Assembly (NCBI GenBank): GCA_003265685.1
Contig: KZ836103.1
Coordinates: 25,138 to 89,137, forward strand
Source of the DNA: Piscinibacter caeni
GTDB lineage: Bacteria; Pseudomonadota; Gammaproteobacteria; Burkholderiales; Burkholderiaceae_C
DNA length: 64,000 nucleotides
Direction of reading: 5' to 3'
Under the pieces are notes generated by a model. It searched no databases. It worked only from the letters and a program-made list of their open reading frames with translations, and was not told the DNA's origin. The first letter of the stretch is position 1; each line of letters begins with the position of its first letter. Below are positions 1 through 8,667 of this stretch, piece after piece. The position numbers and the translations under genes are program-made.

Positions 1-1041
1 CGCGGCCTGATGGGCCTGTAGAGCAAGGGCCGCATCTTCCGGGACCGCTTCCTGATCGCCGACGTGAAGATGCATGCGGACTTCCCGACCGAACGCTGGT
101 TCTGGTTCGATCCGCCGTTCCATCCGAACCAGAGCGTGCTGCTGCATCGCCAGCCCGACGACGTCTGGCGCATCGACTTCCAGCTCGGCTGGGAGGCCGA
201 CCCGGAAGAGGAGAAGAAACCGGAGAAGATCGTCCCGCGCGTGCAGGCGCTGCTCGGCGCGGACGCGAAGTTCACGCTGGAGTGGGCCAGCGTCTACACC
301 TTCGCCTGCCTGCGCATGGACCGTTTCGTGCACGGCCGCGTGATCTTCGCCGGCGACGCGGCGCACGGCGTGTCGCCCTTCGGCGCGCGCGGCGCGAACA
401 GCGGCGTGCAGGATGCCGACAACCTCGCCTGGAAGCTCGACCGCGTGATCCGCGGCCAGTCGCCGGTGGCGCTGGTCGAGAGCTACGGCCCCGAGCGTGA
501 GTTCGCTGCCGACGAGAACATCCTGAACTCCACGCGCGCCACCGACTTCATCACGCCCAAGAGCGAGATCAGCCGGCTGTTCCGCGACCAGGTGCTGGAA
601 CTCGCCCGCGAGCACGAGTTCGCGCGGCGGCTGGTCAACAGCGGGCGCCTGTCGGTGCCGGCCACGCTGCACGGCTCGGCGCTGAACACGCCCGACGTCG
701 ACGCCTTCGAAGGCCGCATGGTGCCCGGCGCGCCGCTGACCGATGCACCCGTGGCGCGGCGCGACGGCAGCGCGAGCTGGCTGCTGCGCGAGACGGCGCC
801 GGGCTTCACGCTGCTGGTCTTCGGCGACGCGCCGGCCTGGGCCCCGGACCTGACCGGCGTGACGCTCAGGGTGATCGGCAGCGACATCGTCGATGCGCAG
901 GGCCTCGTGGCCAGCCGGCTCGATGCGACGCCGGGCTGCGCCTACCTGATCCGCCCCGACCAGCACGTGGCCGCGCGCTGGCGCCAGCCGAGCGCGGCCG
1001 CGGTGCGCGCCGCGCTGAAGACCGCCACCGCGCAGGCCTGA
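1..1041 (+). pseudogene. FAD-dependent aromatic monooxygenase, 5' truncated, with in-frame amber codon
   Basis: C-terminal two thirds of a class A flavin monooxygenase (PHBH/MhpA-like), which would hydroxylate a phenolic ring with NAD(P)H and O2. The conserved FAD-binding GD segment is clear (VIFAGDAAHGVSPFGARGAN), followed by the usual C-terminal extension. The upstream part lies outside the window. An in-frame TAG at 19-21 splits coding-like sequence: RGLMGL before it and SKGRIFRDRFLIADVKM after it. Relatives have a sense codon there, probably GAG. If the stop is real, only a GTG restart at 64 remains, which would lack the N-terminal FAD domain. The neighbouring DUF2783 gene is a usual partner. 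The substrate is unknown; feeding hydroquinone or hydroxyquinol to the nearby operon is inference. Confidence 0.7.
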
Positions 1042-1045
1042 GGAG

Positions 1046-1315
1046 ATGCCCGCCATGCTGAACACCCGCGCCCACATGGCCTCGTACGACGACTTCTACG
1101 AGGCGCTGATCTCGGCCCACCAGGGCCTGTCCACCGACGAGAGCCACGCGATGAACGCGCGCCTCGTGCTGCTGCTGGCCAACCACATCGGCAACCTCGG
1201 CGTGATCCGCGAGGCGCTGCGCATCGCGCGCGGCCGGCCCGAGGCGAGCGAGACCGTCTCGAAGGCCGGCGTGGCAGCGATCACGCCGGTGGTGCCGTCG
1301 CACGCGCCGGGCTGA
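1046..1315 (+). CDS. DUF2783 domain protein
   Basis: An 89-residue protein with the DUF2783 pattern: DDFYEALISAHQGLSTDES followed by MNARLVLLLANHIGN. The family has no assigned activity but is usually encoded directly beside FAD-dependent aromatic hydroxylases, as here. It begins 4 bases after the monooxygenase stop, so the two are co-transcribed. A second in-frame ATG at 1055 is an equally possible start. It meets the minus-strand copper chaperone gene tail to tail across 19 bases. Confidence 0.8.
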   Translation: MPAMLNTRAHMASYDDFYEALISAHQGLSTDESHAMNARLVLLLANHIGNLGVIREALRIARGRPEASETVSKAGVAAITPVVPSHAPG

Positions 1316-1334
1316 CGCCGGACGGCGCGCGCTC

Positions 1335-1796
1335 TCAGTGCTTCGCGGCGTCGTGGCCGCCGGCCAGTGCCTTGACCGGCGCCTTGATCTCGAGGTTTTC
1401 GCGCTTGCCGTCCTTGCCCTCGATCACCAGGGTCAGCGGCACCGCCTCGCCGTTCTTCAGCGGCTGCTTCAGCTCCATCAGCATCACGTGGTAGCCGCCG
1501 GGCTTGAGCTCGACGGACTGGCCCGCCGGCAGGTCCAGCCCCGGGACGGCGCGCATCTTCATCGTGTTGCCTTCCATCGACATGGCGTGGATCTCCACCA
1601 CGCCGGCCACCGGCGACGAGGCCGAGACCAGCTTGCCGCCCTGGGCGGACTGCAGCTGCATGAAGGCGCCGGTGGCCTTTTGCTCGGGCACGGTGCCGCG
1701 CACCCAGGCCTCCTTGACGGTGGTCTGGGCCAGCGCGGCCGACGCGGCGAGCGCGAGGCCGGCGGGCAACAGCAGCAGGCGATGGATCGTGTTCAT
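1335..1796 (-). CDS. Periplasmic copper chaperone, PCu(A)C family
   Basis: A 153-residue protein with a signal peptide (MNTIHRLLLLPAGLALAASA, cleaved near ALA-QT) and the PCu(A)C fold. The copper-ligand pattern is present: HAMSMEGNTMKMR near residue 70, then GGYHVMLM further on. The family binds Cu(I) in the periplasm and delivers it to the CuA site of cytochrome c oxidase or related targets. The open frame continues further upstream, but the ATG at 1796 is preceded by a good AAGGAG site 6-7 bases away and gives a proper signal peptide. It lies downstream of an outer-membrane-like protein gene and a DUF2946 gene on the same strand, a typical copper-linked group. Confidence 0.88.
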   Translation of the reverse strand: MNTIHRLLLLPAGLALAASAALAQTTVKEAWVRGTVPEQKATGAFMQLQSAQGGKLVSASSPVAGVVEIHAMSMEGNTMKMRAVPGLDLPAGQSVELKPGGYHVMLMELKQPLKNGEAVPLTLVIEGKDGKRENLEIKAPVKALAGGHDAAKH

Positions 1797-1834
1797 GGAG
1801 ACTCCTTGGTCGGGGTGGGAAAGGAAAGGACAGG

Positions 1835-2806
1835 TCAGAAGGCGCTGGTCCAGCCCAGCGCGAGCGCGCTGCGCGGCACCAGCTGGGTGCCGTTGACCTT
1901 CTGGTAGAGCGGCAGCTGCAGATAGGCGTAGAGCGTGGACGCATGGCCGAGGCCGAACGTCACGCCCGGGCTCAGGTCCACCGTGGTGGAGCCGGAGTGG
2001 TCGGGTTCCGCCTGGGCACCGCTGTCGCGCCCGCGCTGGCGCGCATTGAGCTGCAGCACCGTGCCCAGGGTCGGCGAGTAGGCGTGCGACCAGCCGACCG
2101 AGAACTCGACGCGACGACCCGGCTTGAAGCCTTCCTTCGCGTTCAGCGCCTGGCTCAGGCTGAGCTGGCCGATGAAGGCGTTGTCGGTGCCCACAGCGTG
2201 CCGCCACGCGCCGCCGAGCAGCAGGTCCGTGGTGCCGGTGCCCGGCTGCAGTGCCCGCTCGGCGCGGGCGCCGTCGCCGTTGCTCACGTCGATGGCGCCG
2301 GTCGGCAGCTTCAGCCCGCCGAACAGCGCCAGCGCGGTGCTGTCGCCGGCCAGGGCGAACTGGCGGCGGGCCTGCACCTGCACGTCACCCAGCTGGGTGA
2401 AGCGCCATTGCTCCGACGGGCCGGGCGCGCCGGTCTCCTCGTCGATCAGGTCGTGCAGGTGGTCGCGCCGCACGACCGGGACGCGCACGCTGACCGACCA
2501 GTCGGCGTCGACCGCGTAGCTCAGGCTGGCGAGCAGGTTCAGGTTCTTCGTGTGGCGCTCGACGGCCTCTTCGCCGGTGACCTGGCTGGCGTCGATGGTG
2601 CTGGTGCCGCGGCGCAGGCGCGTCTGCGTCACGGCCTCGAGGCGCAGGTCGCTGCTCCAGCCGAGGTGCGACGTGCCGACGCCCTGGGCGAAGTCGTCGG
2701 TCATCAGGCTGCAGAAGGCGGAGCCGCAGGAGGCAAGCGCCGGCGTGGCGGGGAGCGAGGCCAGGGCCACCAGGGCCGCGGCTGCCCGAAGGGGGCGGAA
2801 CGTCAT
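1835..2806 (-). CDS. Putative outer-membrane beta-barrel protein
   Basis: A 323-residue protein with a signal peptide ending near ALA-SC and a CGSAFCSLM motif just after it. The rest alternates polar and hydrophobic residues, has many aromatic-flanked beta strands, and ends in a terminal phenylalanine (WTSAF), the usual C-terminal signature of outer-membrane barrels. I recognise no specific family. Its position between PCu(A)C and DUF2946 genes suggests a role in copper handling, which is inference. Confidence 0.6.
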   Translation of the reverse strand: MTFRPLRAAAALVALASLPATPALASCGSAFCSLMTDDFAQGVGTSHLGWSSDLRLEAVTQTRLRRGTSTIDASQVTGEEAVERHTKNLNLLASLSYAVDADWSVSVRVPVVRRDHLHDLIDEETGAPGPSEQWRFTQLGDVQVQARRQFALAGDSTALALFGGLKLPTGAIDVSNGDGARAERALQPGTGTTDLLLGGAWRHAVGTDNAFIGQLSLSQALNAKEGFKPGRRVEFSVGWSHAYSPTLGTVLQLNARQRGRDSGAQAEPDHSGSTTVDLSPGVTFGLGHASTLYAYLQLPLYQKVNGTQLVPRSALALGWTSAF

Positions 2807-2917
2807 GTCGGTGCTTCCGTGAACGATGCGGGCGGGCCGGGCGGCGAATCGCCGCGGGGCTCGCGCGGAGTTCCCGGCAGGGGCGCGAGGCCCGCGTGCC
2901 GGGAGCGGCTCAGGCGA

Positions 2918-3304
2918 TCAGGAGGCGGACGGTGGCGCGCGTGGCTGCGCGCTCACCCACGCGTGCAGCGTGCGTGGGGCGGCCAGGAAGGCCCGGGGCA
3001 AGGCCTCGGCGCCGCCCAGCGAGGGCACGCCCAGCGGCGCCGGCGGCAGGGCCGGGCCGTGGGCCTGCGTCGAGCAGTACGGGCAGTGTTCGAAGGTGTG
3101 TGCCTTCTTCGCGCCGTCGTGCGCGGGGCCGGTGTCCGCGTCGACGTCGACCCGGGCGGGTCCCTGCGCGGTGCAGATCTCGACCCACGACGCGTCGGCC
3201 CGCGGGGCGAAGGCCTGCGCCAGGGTCGGCGCCAGCGCCGCGAACAGCAGCGCCAGGCCGGCGATCCAGCCGGTCAGCAGGCGAGCGGGTCGGTGCAGTC
3301 GCAT
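2918..3304 (-). CDS. DUF2946 family protein
   Basis: A 128-residue protein with an N-terminal hydrophobic segment (LTGWIAGLALLFAALAPTLA) and the DUF2946 hallmarks: WVEICTAQG followed by a HCPYC motif (HTFEHCPYC). The family is uncharacterised but common in proteobacterial copper-linked clusters, and the His/Cys motif looks like a metal site. It is likely anchored or exported. About 110 bases separate it from the barrel gene downstream, so they may share a transcript. Confidence 0.75.
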   Translation of the reverse strand: MRLHRPARLLTGWIAGLALLFAALAPTLAQAFAPRADASWVEICTAQGPARVDVDADTGPAHDGAKKAHTFEHCPYCSTQAHGPALPPAPLGVPSLGGAEALPRAFLAAPRTLHAWVSAQPRAPPSAS

Positions 3305-3329
3305 GACGGGCGGATTCTATCGGCCACGC

Positions 3330-4505
3330 TCAGGTCCGCTCGAGGATCGTCACGTTGGCCATGCCGCCGCCCTCGCACATCGCCATCAGGCCGAGGCGTG
3401 CGCCGTGCCGCCGCAGCGCATGCACGAGCGTGGTCGCGAGCCGCGCGCCCGAGGCGCCGAGCGGGTGGCCGAGCGCGATCGCGCCGCCATGCACGTTCAG
3501 CCGCTCGGGGTCGGCATCGAGCGCACGCTGCCAGGCCAGCGGCACGCAGGCGAAGGCCTCGTTGACCTCGCAGAGCCCGATGTCGGCCAGGCGCAGCCCG
3601 GCACGCTGCAGCGCCCGCTGCGTGGCCGGCAGCGGCGCCTCCAGCATCAGCACCGGGTCCTGGCCGAGCACCTCGAGGTGGCGCACCCGCGCCAGCGGCG
3701 TCAGCGCGTGCGTGGCCAGCGCGCGTTCGCTGGCCACCAGCAGCACGGCCGCGCCGTCGCAGACCTGGCTGGCGTTGCCGGCGGTCACCGTGCCGCCCGG
3801 GCGCAGCGGCTGCAGCGCGGCGAGCGACTCCGGCGTGCCGCCGCTGCGGATGCCCTCGTCCTGCGTGTGCAGCGCCGCGCTGCTGCCGTCGGCGAGCCGC
3901 ACCGGCAGGGGCAGGATCTCGTCGGTGAACGCCCCCGCGACCGTGGCCGCCGCGGCGCGCTGGTGGCTGCGCAGCGCGTACTGGTCGAGCTGCTCGCGCG
4001 CGAGGCCGTGGCGCTGCGCCAGCATCTCGGCGCCGGCGAACTGGCTGAACTCGGCCACCGCGTAGCGCTCGCGCAGGCGCGGGCTGAGGTAGTGGCCGTG
4101 GCCATGGGCCGCTGGCAGCGTGCTCGGCAGGCCCATCGGCACGCGGCTCATGCTCTCCACGCCGCCGGCCACCACCAGGTCCATCGTGCCGCTCATCACC
4201 GCCTGGGCCGCGAAATGCAGCGCCTGCTGCGAGGAGCCGCACTGACGGTCGATGGTCGTGCCCGGCACCGACTCCGGCCAGCCGGCGGCCAGCACCGCGT
4301 TGCGCGCGATGTTGCCGGCCTGCTCGCCGACCTGCGAGACGCAGCCGAGGATCACGTCGTCGACGCAGGCCGGGTCGATACCGGCCCGCGCGGCGAGCGC
4401 CGCCAGCAGCTGTGCGGCCAGGTCGACCGGGTGCCAGCCGGCGAGCCGGCCGCCGCGGCGGCCGCCGGCGCTGCGCAGCGCGGCGGCGATGTAGGCCTCG
4501 GGCAT
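3330..4505 (-). CDS. pcaF: Thiolase, probable 3-oxoadipyl-CoA thiolase
   Basis: A 391-residue thiolase II with the acyl-accepting cysteine in TTIDRQCGSS (C89), the GHPLGASGAR motif (H347) and the C-terminal CEGGGMAN cysteine (C377). It is last in the minus-strand catabolic run, directly after the two CoA-transferase subunit genes. Context points to cleavage of 3-oxoadipyl-CoA to succinyl-CoA and acetyl-CoA; an acetoacetyl-CoA thiolase is the alternative from sequence alone. The start at 4505 was chosen because MPEAYIAAALRS is the family N-terminus; the longer frame upstream shows no homology. Confidence 0.85.
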   Translation of the reverse strand: MPEAYIAAALRSAGGRRGGRLAGWHPVDLAAQLLAALAARAGIDPACVDDVILGCVSQVGEQAGNIARNAVLAAGWPESVPGTTIDRQCGSSQQALHFAAQAVMSGTMDLVVAGGVESMSRVPMGLPSTLPAAHGHGHYLSPRLRERYAVAEFSQFAGAEMLAQRHGLAREQLDQYALRSHQRAAAATVAGAFTDEILPLPVRLADGSSAALHTQDEGIRSGGTPESLAALQPLRPGGTVTAGNASQVCDGAAVLLVASERALATHALTPLARVRHLEVLGQDPVLMLEAPLPATQRALQRAGLRLADIGLCEVNEAFACVPLAWQRALDADPERLNVHGGAIALGHPLGASGARLATTLVHALRRHGARLGLMAMCEGGGMANVTILERT

Positions 4506-4540
4506 GGGTTGCGCCTCCTGGCGGAGACGATAGCCCGCTT

Positions 4541-5194
4541 TCAGCCCGCCGGGGCGATTGCCAATCCGACCAGGCGCTCCAGTCCGGCGTGGTCCAGCCC
4601 GTCGACGAGGTCCACCAGTCGCAGGCCCTGCGGCGTGCACTCGAGCGTGGCCAGGTCGGTGTAGATGCGCTTCACGCAGGCCACGCCGGTCAGCGGGTAG
4701 CTGCAGCGCTCGACGATCTTGCTCGTGCCCTGCCGGGTGAGCAGGTCCATCATCACCCAGGTCTCTTTCGCGCCGATGGCCAGGTCCATCGCGCCGCCGA
4801 CCGCAGGGATGGCGCCGGGCTCGCCGGTGCTCCAGTTGGCCAGGTCGCCGGTGGCCGAGACCTGGAAGGCGCCGAGCACGCAGACGTCGAGGTGGCCGCC
4901 GCGCATCATTCCGAAGCTGTCCGCGTGGTGGAAGAACGCGCCGCCCGGCCGCAGCGTCACCGGCTGCTTGCCGGCGTTGATCAGGTCGTAGTCTTCCTCG
5001 CCCGGCGCGGGCGCGGGGCCCATGCCGAGGATGCCGTTCTCGCTGTGCAGCACGATCTCGATGCCCGGCGGCAGGTGGTTGGCCACCAGCGTGGGCATGC
5101 CGATGCCGAGGTTCACGTAGGCGCCGTCGAACAGGTCGCGGGCCACGCGCTGCGCGAGCTGGTCCTTGTTGCGGCGTTGGGGAGTGGGGCTCAT
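4541..5194 (-). CDS. pcaJ: 3-oxoacid (3-oxoadipate) CoA-transferase subunit B
   Basis: A 217-residue class I CoA-transferase beta subunit. It has the NLGIGMPTLVANH segment and the catalytic glutamate in SENGILGMGP (E52), then GGAMDLAIGAK. With subunit A it moves CoA from succinyl-CoA to 3-oxoadipate. It follows subunit A with an 11-base gap. The surrounding maleylacetate genes favour 3-oxoadipate over acetoacetate as substrate. Confidence 0.85.
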   Translation of the reverse strand: MSPTPQRRNKDQLAQRVARDLFDGAYVNLGIGMPTLVANHLPPGIEIVLHSENGILGMGPAPAPGEEDYDLINAGKQPVTLRPGGAFFHHADSFGMMRGGHLDVCVLGAFQVSATGDLANWSTGEPGAIPAVGGAMDLAIGAKETWVMMDLLTRQGTSKIVERCSYPLTGVACVKRIYTDLATLECTPQGLRLVDLVDGLDHAGLERLVGLAIAPAG

Positions 5195-5205
5195 GGGCGG
5201 CTCCT

Positions 5206-5904
5206 TCACGCGGCCTTGAAGCCGCCGGCCTGCGTGGCGGTGCGTGGCACGCGCACGACGGCGCTCACATGGATGCCCGGCGTGACGATCGCCTCGGGGT
5301 CCAGCGTGCCCAGCTCGGCGATCTCGAACACGCTCGCCACGGTGCGTGCCGCGGCGGTGGCCATCACCGGGCCGAAGTTGCGTGCTGCCTTGCGGTAGAC
5401 GAGGTTGCCCCAGCGATCGCCGCGTTCGGCCTTGATCAGTGCGAGGTCGCCGCGGATCGGGTATTCGAGCACGTAGGGCCGGCCGTCGATCACGCGGGTC
5501 TCCTTGCCCTTCGCGAGCTCGGTGCCGAAGCCGGTGGGCGTGAAGAACGCGCCGATGCCCGCGCCCGCGGCGCGCAGCCGCTCGGCGAGGTTGCCCTGCG
5601 GCACCAGTTCGAGTTCGAGCTTCCCGCTGCGGTAGAGCGCATCGAACACATGCGAATCGGCCTGGCGCGGGAAGCTGCAGACGATCTTCCTCACGCGGCC
5701 GGTCTTCAGCAGCGCGGCCAGCCCGGTGTCGCCGTTGCCGGCGTTGTTGTTGACGACGGTGAGCTCGCGCGCGCCTTGCTCGATCAGGCCCTCGATCAGC
5801 TCGTTCGGAATGCCCGCGGTGCCGAAGCCACCGATCAGCACCGTGGCGCCGTCGCGCGTGCCGGCCAGCGCCTGCGCAACCGATTCGACGATCTTTTCGA
5901 TCAT
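5206..5904 (-). CDS. pcaI: 3-oxoacid (3-oxoadipate) CoA-transferase subunit A
   Basis: A 232-residue class I CoA-transferase alpha subunit with the glycine-rich GATVLIGGFGTAGIPNELI motif near the N-terminus and the VVNNNAGNGD segment. It forms the transferase with the next gene. Its ATG at 5904 overlaps the stop of the intradiol dioxygenase gene by 4 bases (ATGA), so the two are translationally coupled. This ties the transferase to ring cleavage rather than to fatty-acid or ketone metabolism. Confidence 0.87.
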   Translation of the reverse strand: MIEKIVESVAQALAGTRDGATVLIGGFGTAGIPNELIEGLIEQGARELTVVNNNAGNGDTGLAALLKTGRVRKIVCSFPRQADSHVFDALYRSGKLELELVPQGNLAERLRAAGAGIGAFFTPTGFGTELAKGKETRVIDGRPYVLEYPIRGDLALIKAERGDRWGNLVYRKAARNFGPVMATAAARTVASVFEIAELGTLDPEAIVTPGIHVSAVVRVPRTATQAGGFKAA

Positions 5905-6743
5905 GCGCGGGCTCCATCCTGCGGCTGGAGCACGAAGTCGAACTCCAGCAGCGCCGTGCCGTCGGGCTGCTCCACCCAGTCGGCCACCAGCGAGGGCTTG
6001 ACGCCGAACACCGGGTCGCTCGCGAGCTGCGGGTCGCCGCGCCGGAACACATGCGTGATCAGGCGCCGCCAGCCCGGCGCCTGGATCATGAAGTGCAGGT
6101 GCGCGGGGCGGATCGCCGAGCGCCCGGTGGCGCGCAACAGCTCGCCCACCGGCCCGTCGGTCGGGATCGGGTAGGGCTGCGGCAGGATCGAACGGAACTC
6201 GAAGCTGCCGTCGGCGCGGGCCTGCAGCACGGCACGCGCCTGCGCGTGGTCGAGTTGCTCGCGTTGAACGTCGTACAGCCCGTCGTCGTCGGCCTGCCAG
6301 ACGTCGATGCTGGCGTGCGGCACCGGTTCGCCCTGCGGGCCGAGCACGCGGCCGCGCACGGTGCAGGGCGTGCCGCGCGCGCCTTGCGCGATGTCCGCGC
6401 CGAGGTCGAGCTTCGGCGCATCGGGCACGTGGAACGGTCCGAACACGGTGGACTCGGTGCAGCCCGGCTCGGACGGCGCGTTGATCGCCACCGTCTGCAT
6501 GGAGAGCCCCAGCACGTCGCTGAGCAGGATGAACTCCTGCCGCGTGCCCGTGCACTGGTGGCCGGTGCGGGTGAGGAAGTCGATGCCGCGGAACCATTCG
6601 TCCTCGCTGAGCTTCACCTCGCGCGCGAAGGCGTGCAGGTGGCGCACCAGCGAAGAGAGGATCTCGCGCAGGCGCGGGTCGGGCGTCGCAGCGAAACGCG
6701 CGACGACTTCGTCGGTCAATGTGTCATTCGCGGTGTCGTTCAT
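5901..6743 (-). CDS. Intradiol ring-cleavage dioxygenase, probable hydroxyquinol 1,2-dioxygenase
   Basis: A 280-residue protein with an N-terminal intradiol dimerisation domain (about 1-100) and a catalytic domain with all four Fe(III) ligands: Y157 (DGLYDVQ), Y191 (QPYPIPTDGP), H215 and H217 (RPAHLHFMI). The family opens catechol or hydroxyquinol between the hydroxyls. No muconate cycloisomerase gene is present, while a maleylacetate reductase is encoded in the same run. Cleavage of hydroxyquinol (1,2,4-trihydroxybenzene) to maleylacetate is therefore the best reading. It sits between the transporter genes and the CoA-transferase genes. Confidence 0.85.
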   Translation of the reverse strand: MNDTANDTLTDEVVARFAATPDPRLREILSSLVRHLHAFAREVKLSEDEWFRGIDFLTRTGHQCTGTRQEFILLSDVLGLSMQTVAINAPSEPGCTESTVFGPFHVPDAPKLDLGADIAQGARGTPCTVRGRVLGPQGEPVPHASIDVWQADDDGLYDVQREQLDHAQARAVLQARADGSFEFRSILPQPYPIPTDGPVGELLRATGRSAIRPAHLHFMIQAPGWRRLITHVFRRGDPQLASDPVFGVKPSLVADWVEQPDGTALLEFDFVLQPQDGARA

Positions 6744-6751
6744 CGGAATCC

Positions 6752-7789
6752 TCACGGTTCGCGCTTCAGCGTGCGCGCGGTGGGGAACAGTGTCCAGCCC
6801 CAGCGCTGCTGCGCGAAGCCCCACAGGCCCTGGCGGAAGAAGATCGTCGTGACGATCGCCAGCAGCCCGAGGCCCAGCAGGTACCAGCTGCCGTAGTCGC
6901 TGAGGAACTTGTTGAGCAGGAAGAAGATCAGCGCGCCGACGATCGGCCCCTCGATGCGGCCGATGCCGCCGATCACGACCATGAAGATCGCGAACGCCGT
7001 CCAGTTGACGCTGAAGGCCGCGTCCGGGCTGATGCGCAGGTTGCCGACGAAGTAGAGCGCCCCGGCCAGCCCGGCGCCGAAGGCCGCGACCACGTAGACC
7101 GCGAGCTTCATGCGCTTCACCGCGATGCCCTGGCTCTCGGCCGCCACCTCGTTGTCGCGGATCGCCAGCAGTGCCAGGCCCTGCTTGCTGCGCAGGAAGA
7201 GGTAGACGAGCGCGATGCTCGCGACCACGCAGGCCAGCGCCATCCAGAACGTGACGCTCTCGCGTGTGGCCTTCTCGATGCCGCGCAGCGCCGTGAGGCT
7301 GGTGCCCGAGCCGCCGCCCACCGCACTGATGTTGGCGACCGTCAGCCGGAACACCTCCGCGATCACCCAGGTGCCGATCGCGAAGTAGCCGCCCTGCAGC
7401 CGGAACGCGACCCAGGACACCGGCACCGCGATCGCCGCCGCCGCGAGGGCCGCCAGCGGTACCGCGACGAACGGGTTCACGCCGGCGAAGTTGCCGAGCG
7501 CGAGCATCACGTAGCCGCCCAGGCCGAAGAAGGCCTGCTGGCCGATCGACACCATGCCGCCATAGCCGGCCAGCAGGTTCCACATCATCGCGAAGATGAA
7601 GTAACACGCGATCTCGACGAAGTCGCGCATCCAGCTCGATTCGCCCCAGGCGGGCAGGCTGGCGGCGACAAGCACGAGCACAACGGCCACCACCAGCGCG
7701 GCGCGGCTCGCGCGCGTGCCGCGCACGACCTCGAAGCGGTGGGGCGCGGCCGGCGCGGAGGCGAGGGTGTTGGGCATGACGGCGCTCAT
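6752..7789 (-). CDS. Branched-chain-type ABC transporter permease (LivM-like)
   Basis: A 345-residue inner-membrane permease with about ten hydrophobic segments and the LivM core: AMMWNLLAGYGGMVSIGQQAFFGL written in part as GYGGMVSIGQQAF, plus ARGIxxxRMKLAVYVVAAFGAGLAGALY-type cytoplasmic loop residues. It pairs with the LivH-like permease 13 bases upstream. Liv-type importers inside aromatic operons usually carry aromatic acids or phenols rather than leucine; that is the likely role here. Confidence 0.85.
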   Translation of the reverse strand: MSAVMPNTLASAPAAPHRFEVVRGTRASRAALVVAVVLVLVAASLPAWGESSWMRDFVEIACYFIFAMMWNLLAGYGGMVSIGQQAFFGLGGYVMLALGNFAGVNPFVAVPLAALAAAAIAVPVSWVAFRLQGGYFAIGTWVIAEVFRLTVANISAVGGGSGTSLTALRGIEKATRESVTFWMALACVVASIALVYLFLRSKQGLALLAIRDNEVAAESQGIAVKRMKLAVYVVAAFGAGLAGALYFVGNLRISPDAAFSVNWTAFAIFMVVIGGIGRIEGPIVGALIFFLLNKFLSDYGSWYLLGLGLLAIVTTIFFRQGLWGFAQQRWGWTLFPTARTLKREP

Positions 7790-7802
7790 CGAAGTCCTCG
7801 TC

Positions 7803-8663
7803 TCAACCGCGGGTCTTGGGAAACAGGCCCTGCGGCCGCACCACCAGCACCGCGAGGAACATCAGGTGCCCGGCCCACAGGCCCCAGCCGGGATCGATGC
7901 GAAAGCCGATCTGCTGCGTCAGCCCGAGCACCAGCGCACCGACCAGCGTGCCCCAGAACGAGCCCATGCCGCCGATGATCACGGCCTCGAAGGCGAACAG
8001 CAGCAGCAGCGGGCCGTCCGACGGCGCGACCGTCGTGCGCATGGCCTGCAGCGTGCCGGCCAGCGCGATCACGACGAAGGCGATGCCGGTGGCCAGCGCG
8101 TAGACCTTGCGCGCGTCCAGGCCCATGAGTTCGGCGATCTCTCGGTCGTCCGACACGGCGCGGAACGAGCGGCCCAGGCCGGTGTGGTCGAACAGCGCCT
8201 GCAGCGCCGCGGTGGCGGCGAGCGCCACGCCGAGGATCACCAGCGGCAGCACGCCGACCGAGAGGCCGCCGGGCAGGGCCACGCTGCTCGTGGCGAGCGC
8301 GCCGCTGTCGAGCGAGCGCGGGTCGGCCGAGAAGGTTTCCAGCAGCGCGTTCTGGATCACGATCGAGAGGCCGAAGGTGACCACCAGCGACGGCAGCGGG
8401 TCGCGACCCAGCGTTCCGTTGAGCACGTAGCGCTGCAGCGCGTAGCCGGCGCCGAAGGCGATGGGCAGCAGCGCGAGGCCGATCAGGCTCGGATGCGCCG
8501 CCCAGGTCGAGGCCAGTGCGATCGCGCCGAAGGCGGCGAGCACGATGAAGTCGCCCTGCGCGGTATTGGTCAGCCGCATCACGCCGAACATCAGCGACAG
8601 GCCGAGCGCGAAGAGGGCGTAGAGGCCGCCGAGCAGCAGCCCCTGGACGAGGGTCTCGATCAT
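7803..8663 (-). CDS. Branched-chain-type ABC transporter permease (LivH-like)
   Basis: A 286-residue integral membrane protein beginning MIETLVQGLLLGGLYALFAL, the typical LivH N-terminus, followed by GLSLMFGVMRLTNTAQGDF and a C-terminal IGGMGSFWGTLVGALVLG segment that contacts the ATPases. It follows the LivF-like gene by 4 bases and precedes the LivM-like gene, forming the heterodimeric channel of the importer in this catabolic operon. Confidence 0.87.
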   Translation of the reverse strand: MIETLVQGLLLGGLYALFALGLSLMFGVMRLTNTAQGDFIVLAAFGAIALASTWAAHPSLIGLALLPIAFGAGYALQRYVLNGTLGRDPLPSLVVTFGLSIVIQNALLETFSADPRSLDSGALATSSVALPGGLSVGVLPLVILGVALAATAALQALFDHTGLGRSFRAVSDDREIAELMGLDARKVYALATGIAFVVIALAGTLQAMRTTVAPSDGPLLLLFAFEAVIIGGMGSFWGTLVGALVLGLTQQIGFRIDPGWGLWAGHLMFLAVLVVRPQGLFPKTRG

Positions 8664-8667
8664 GGCC

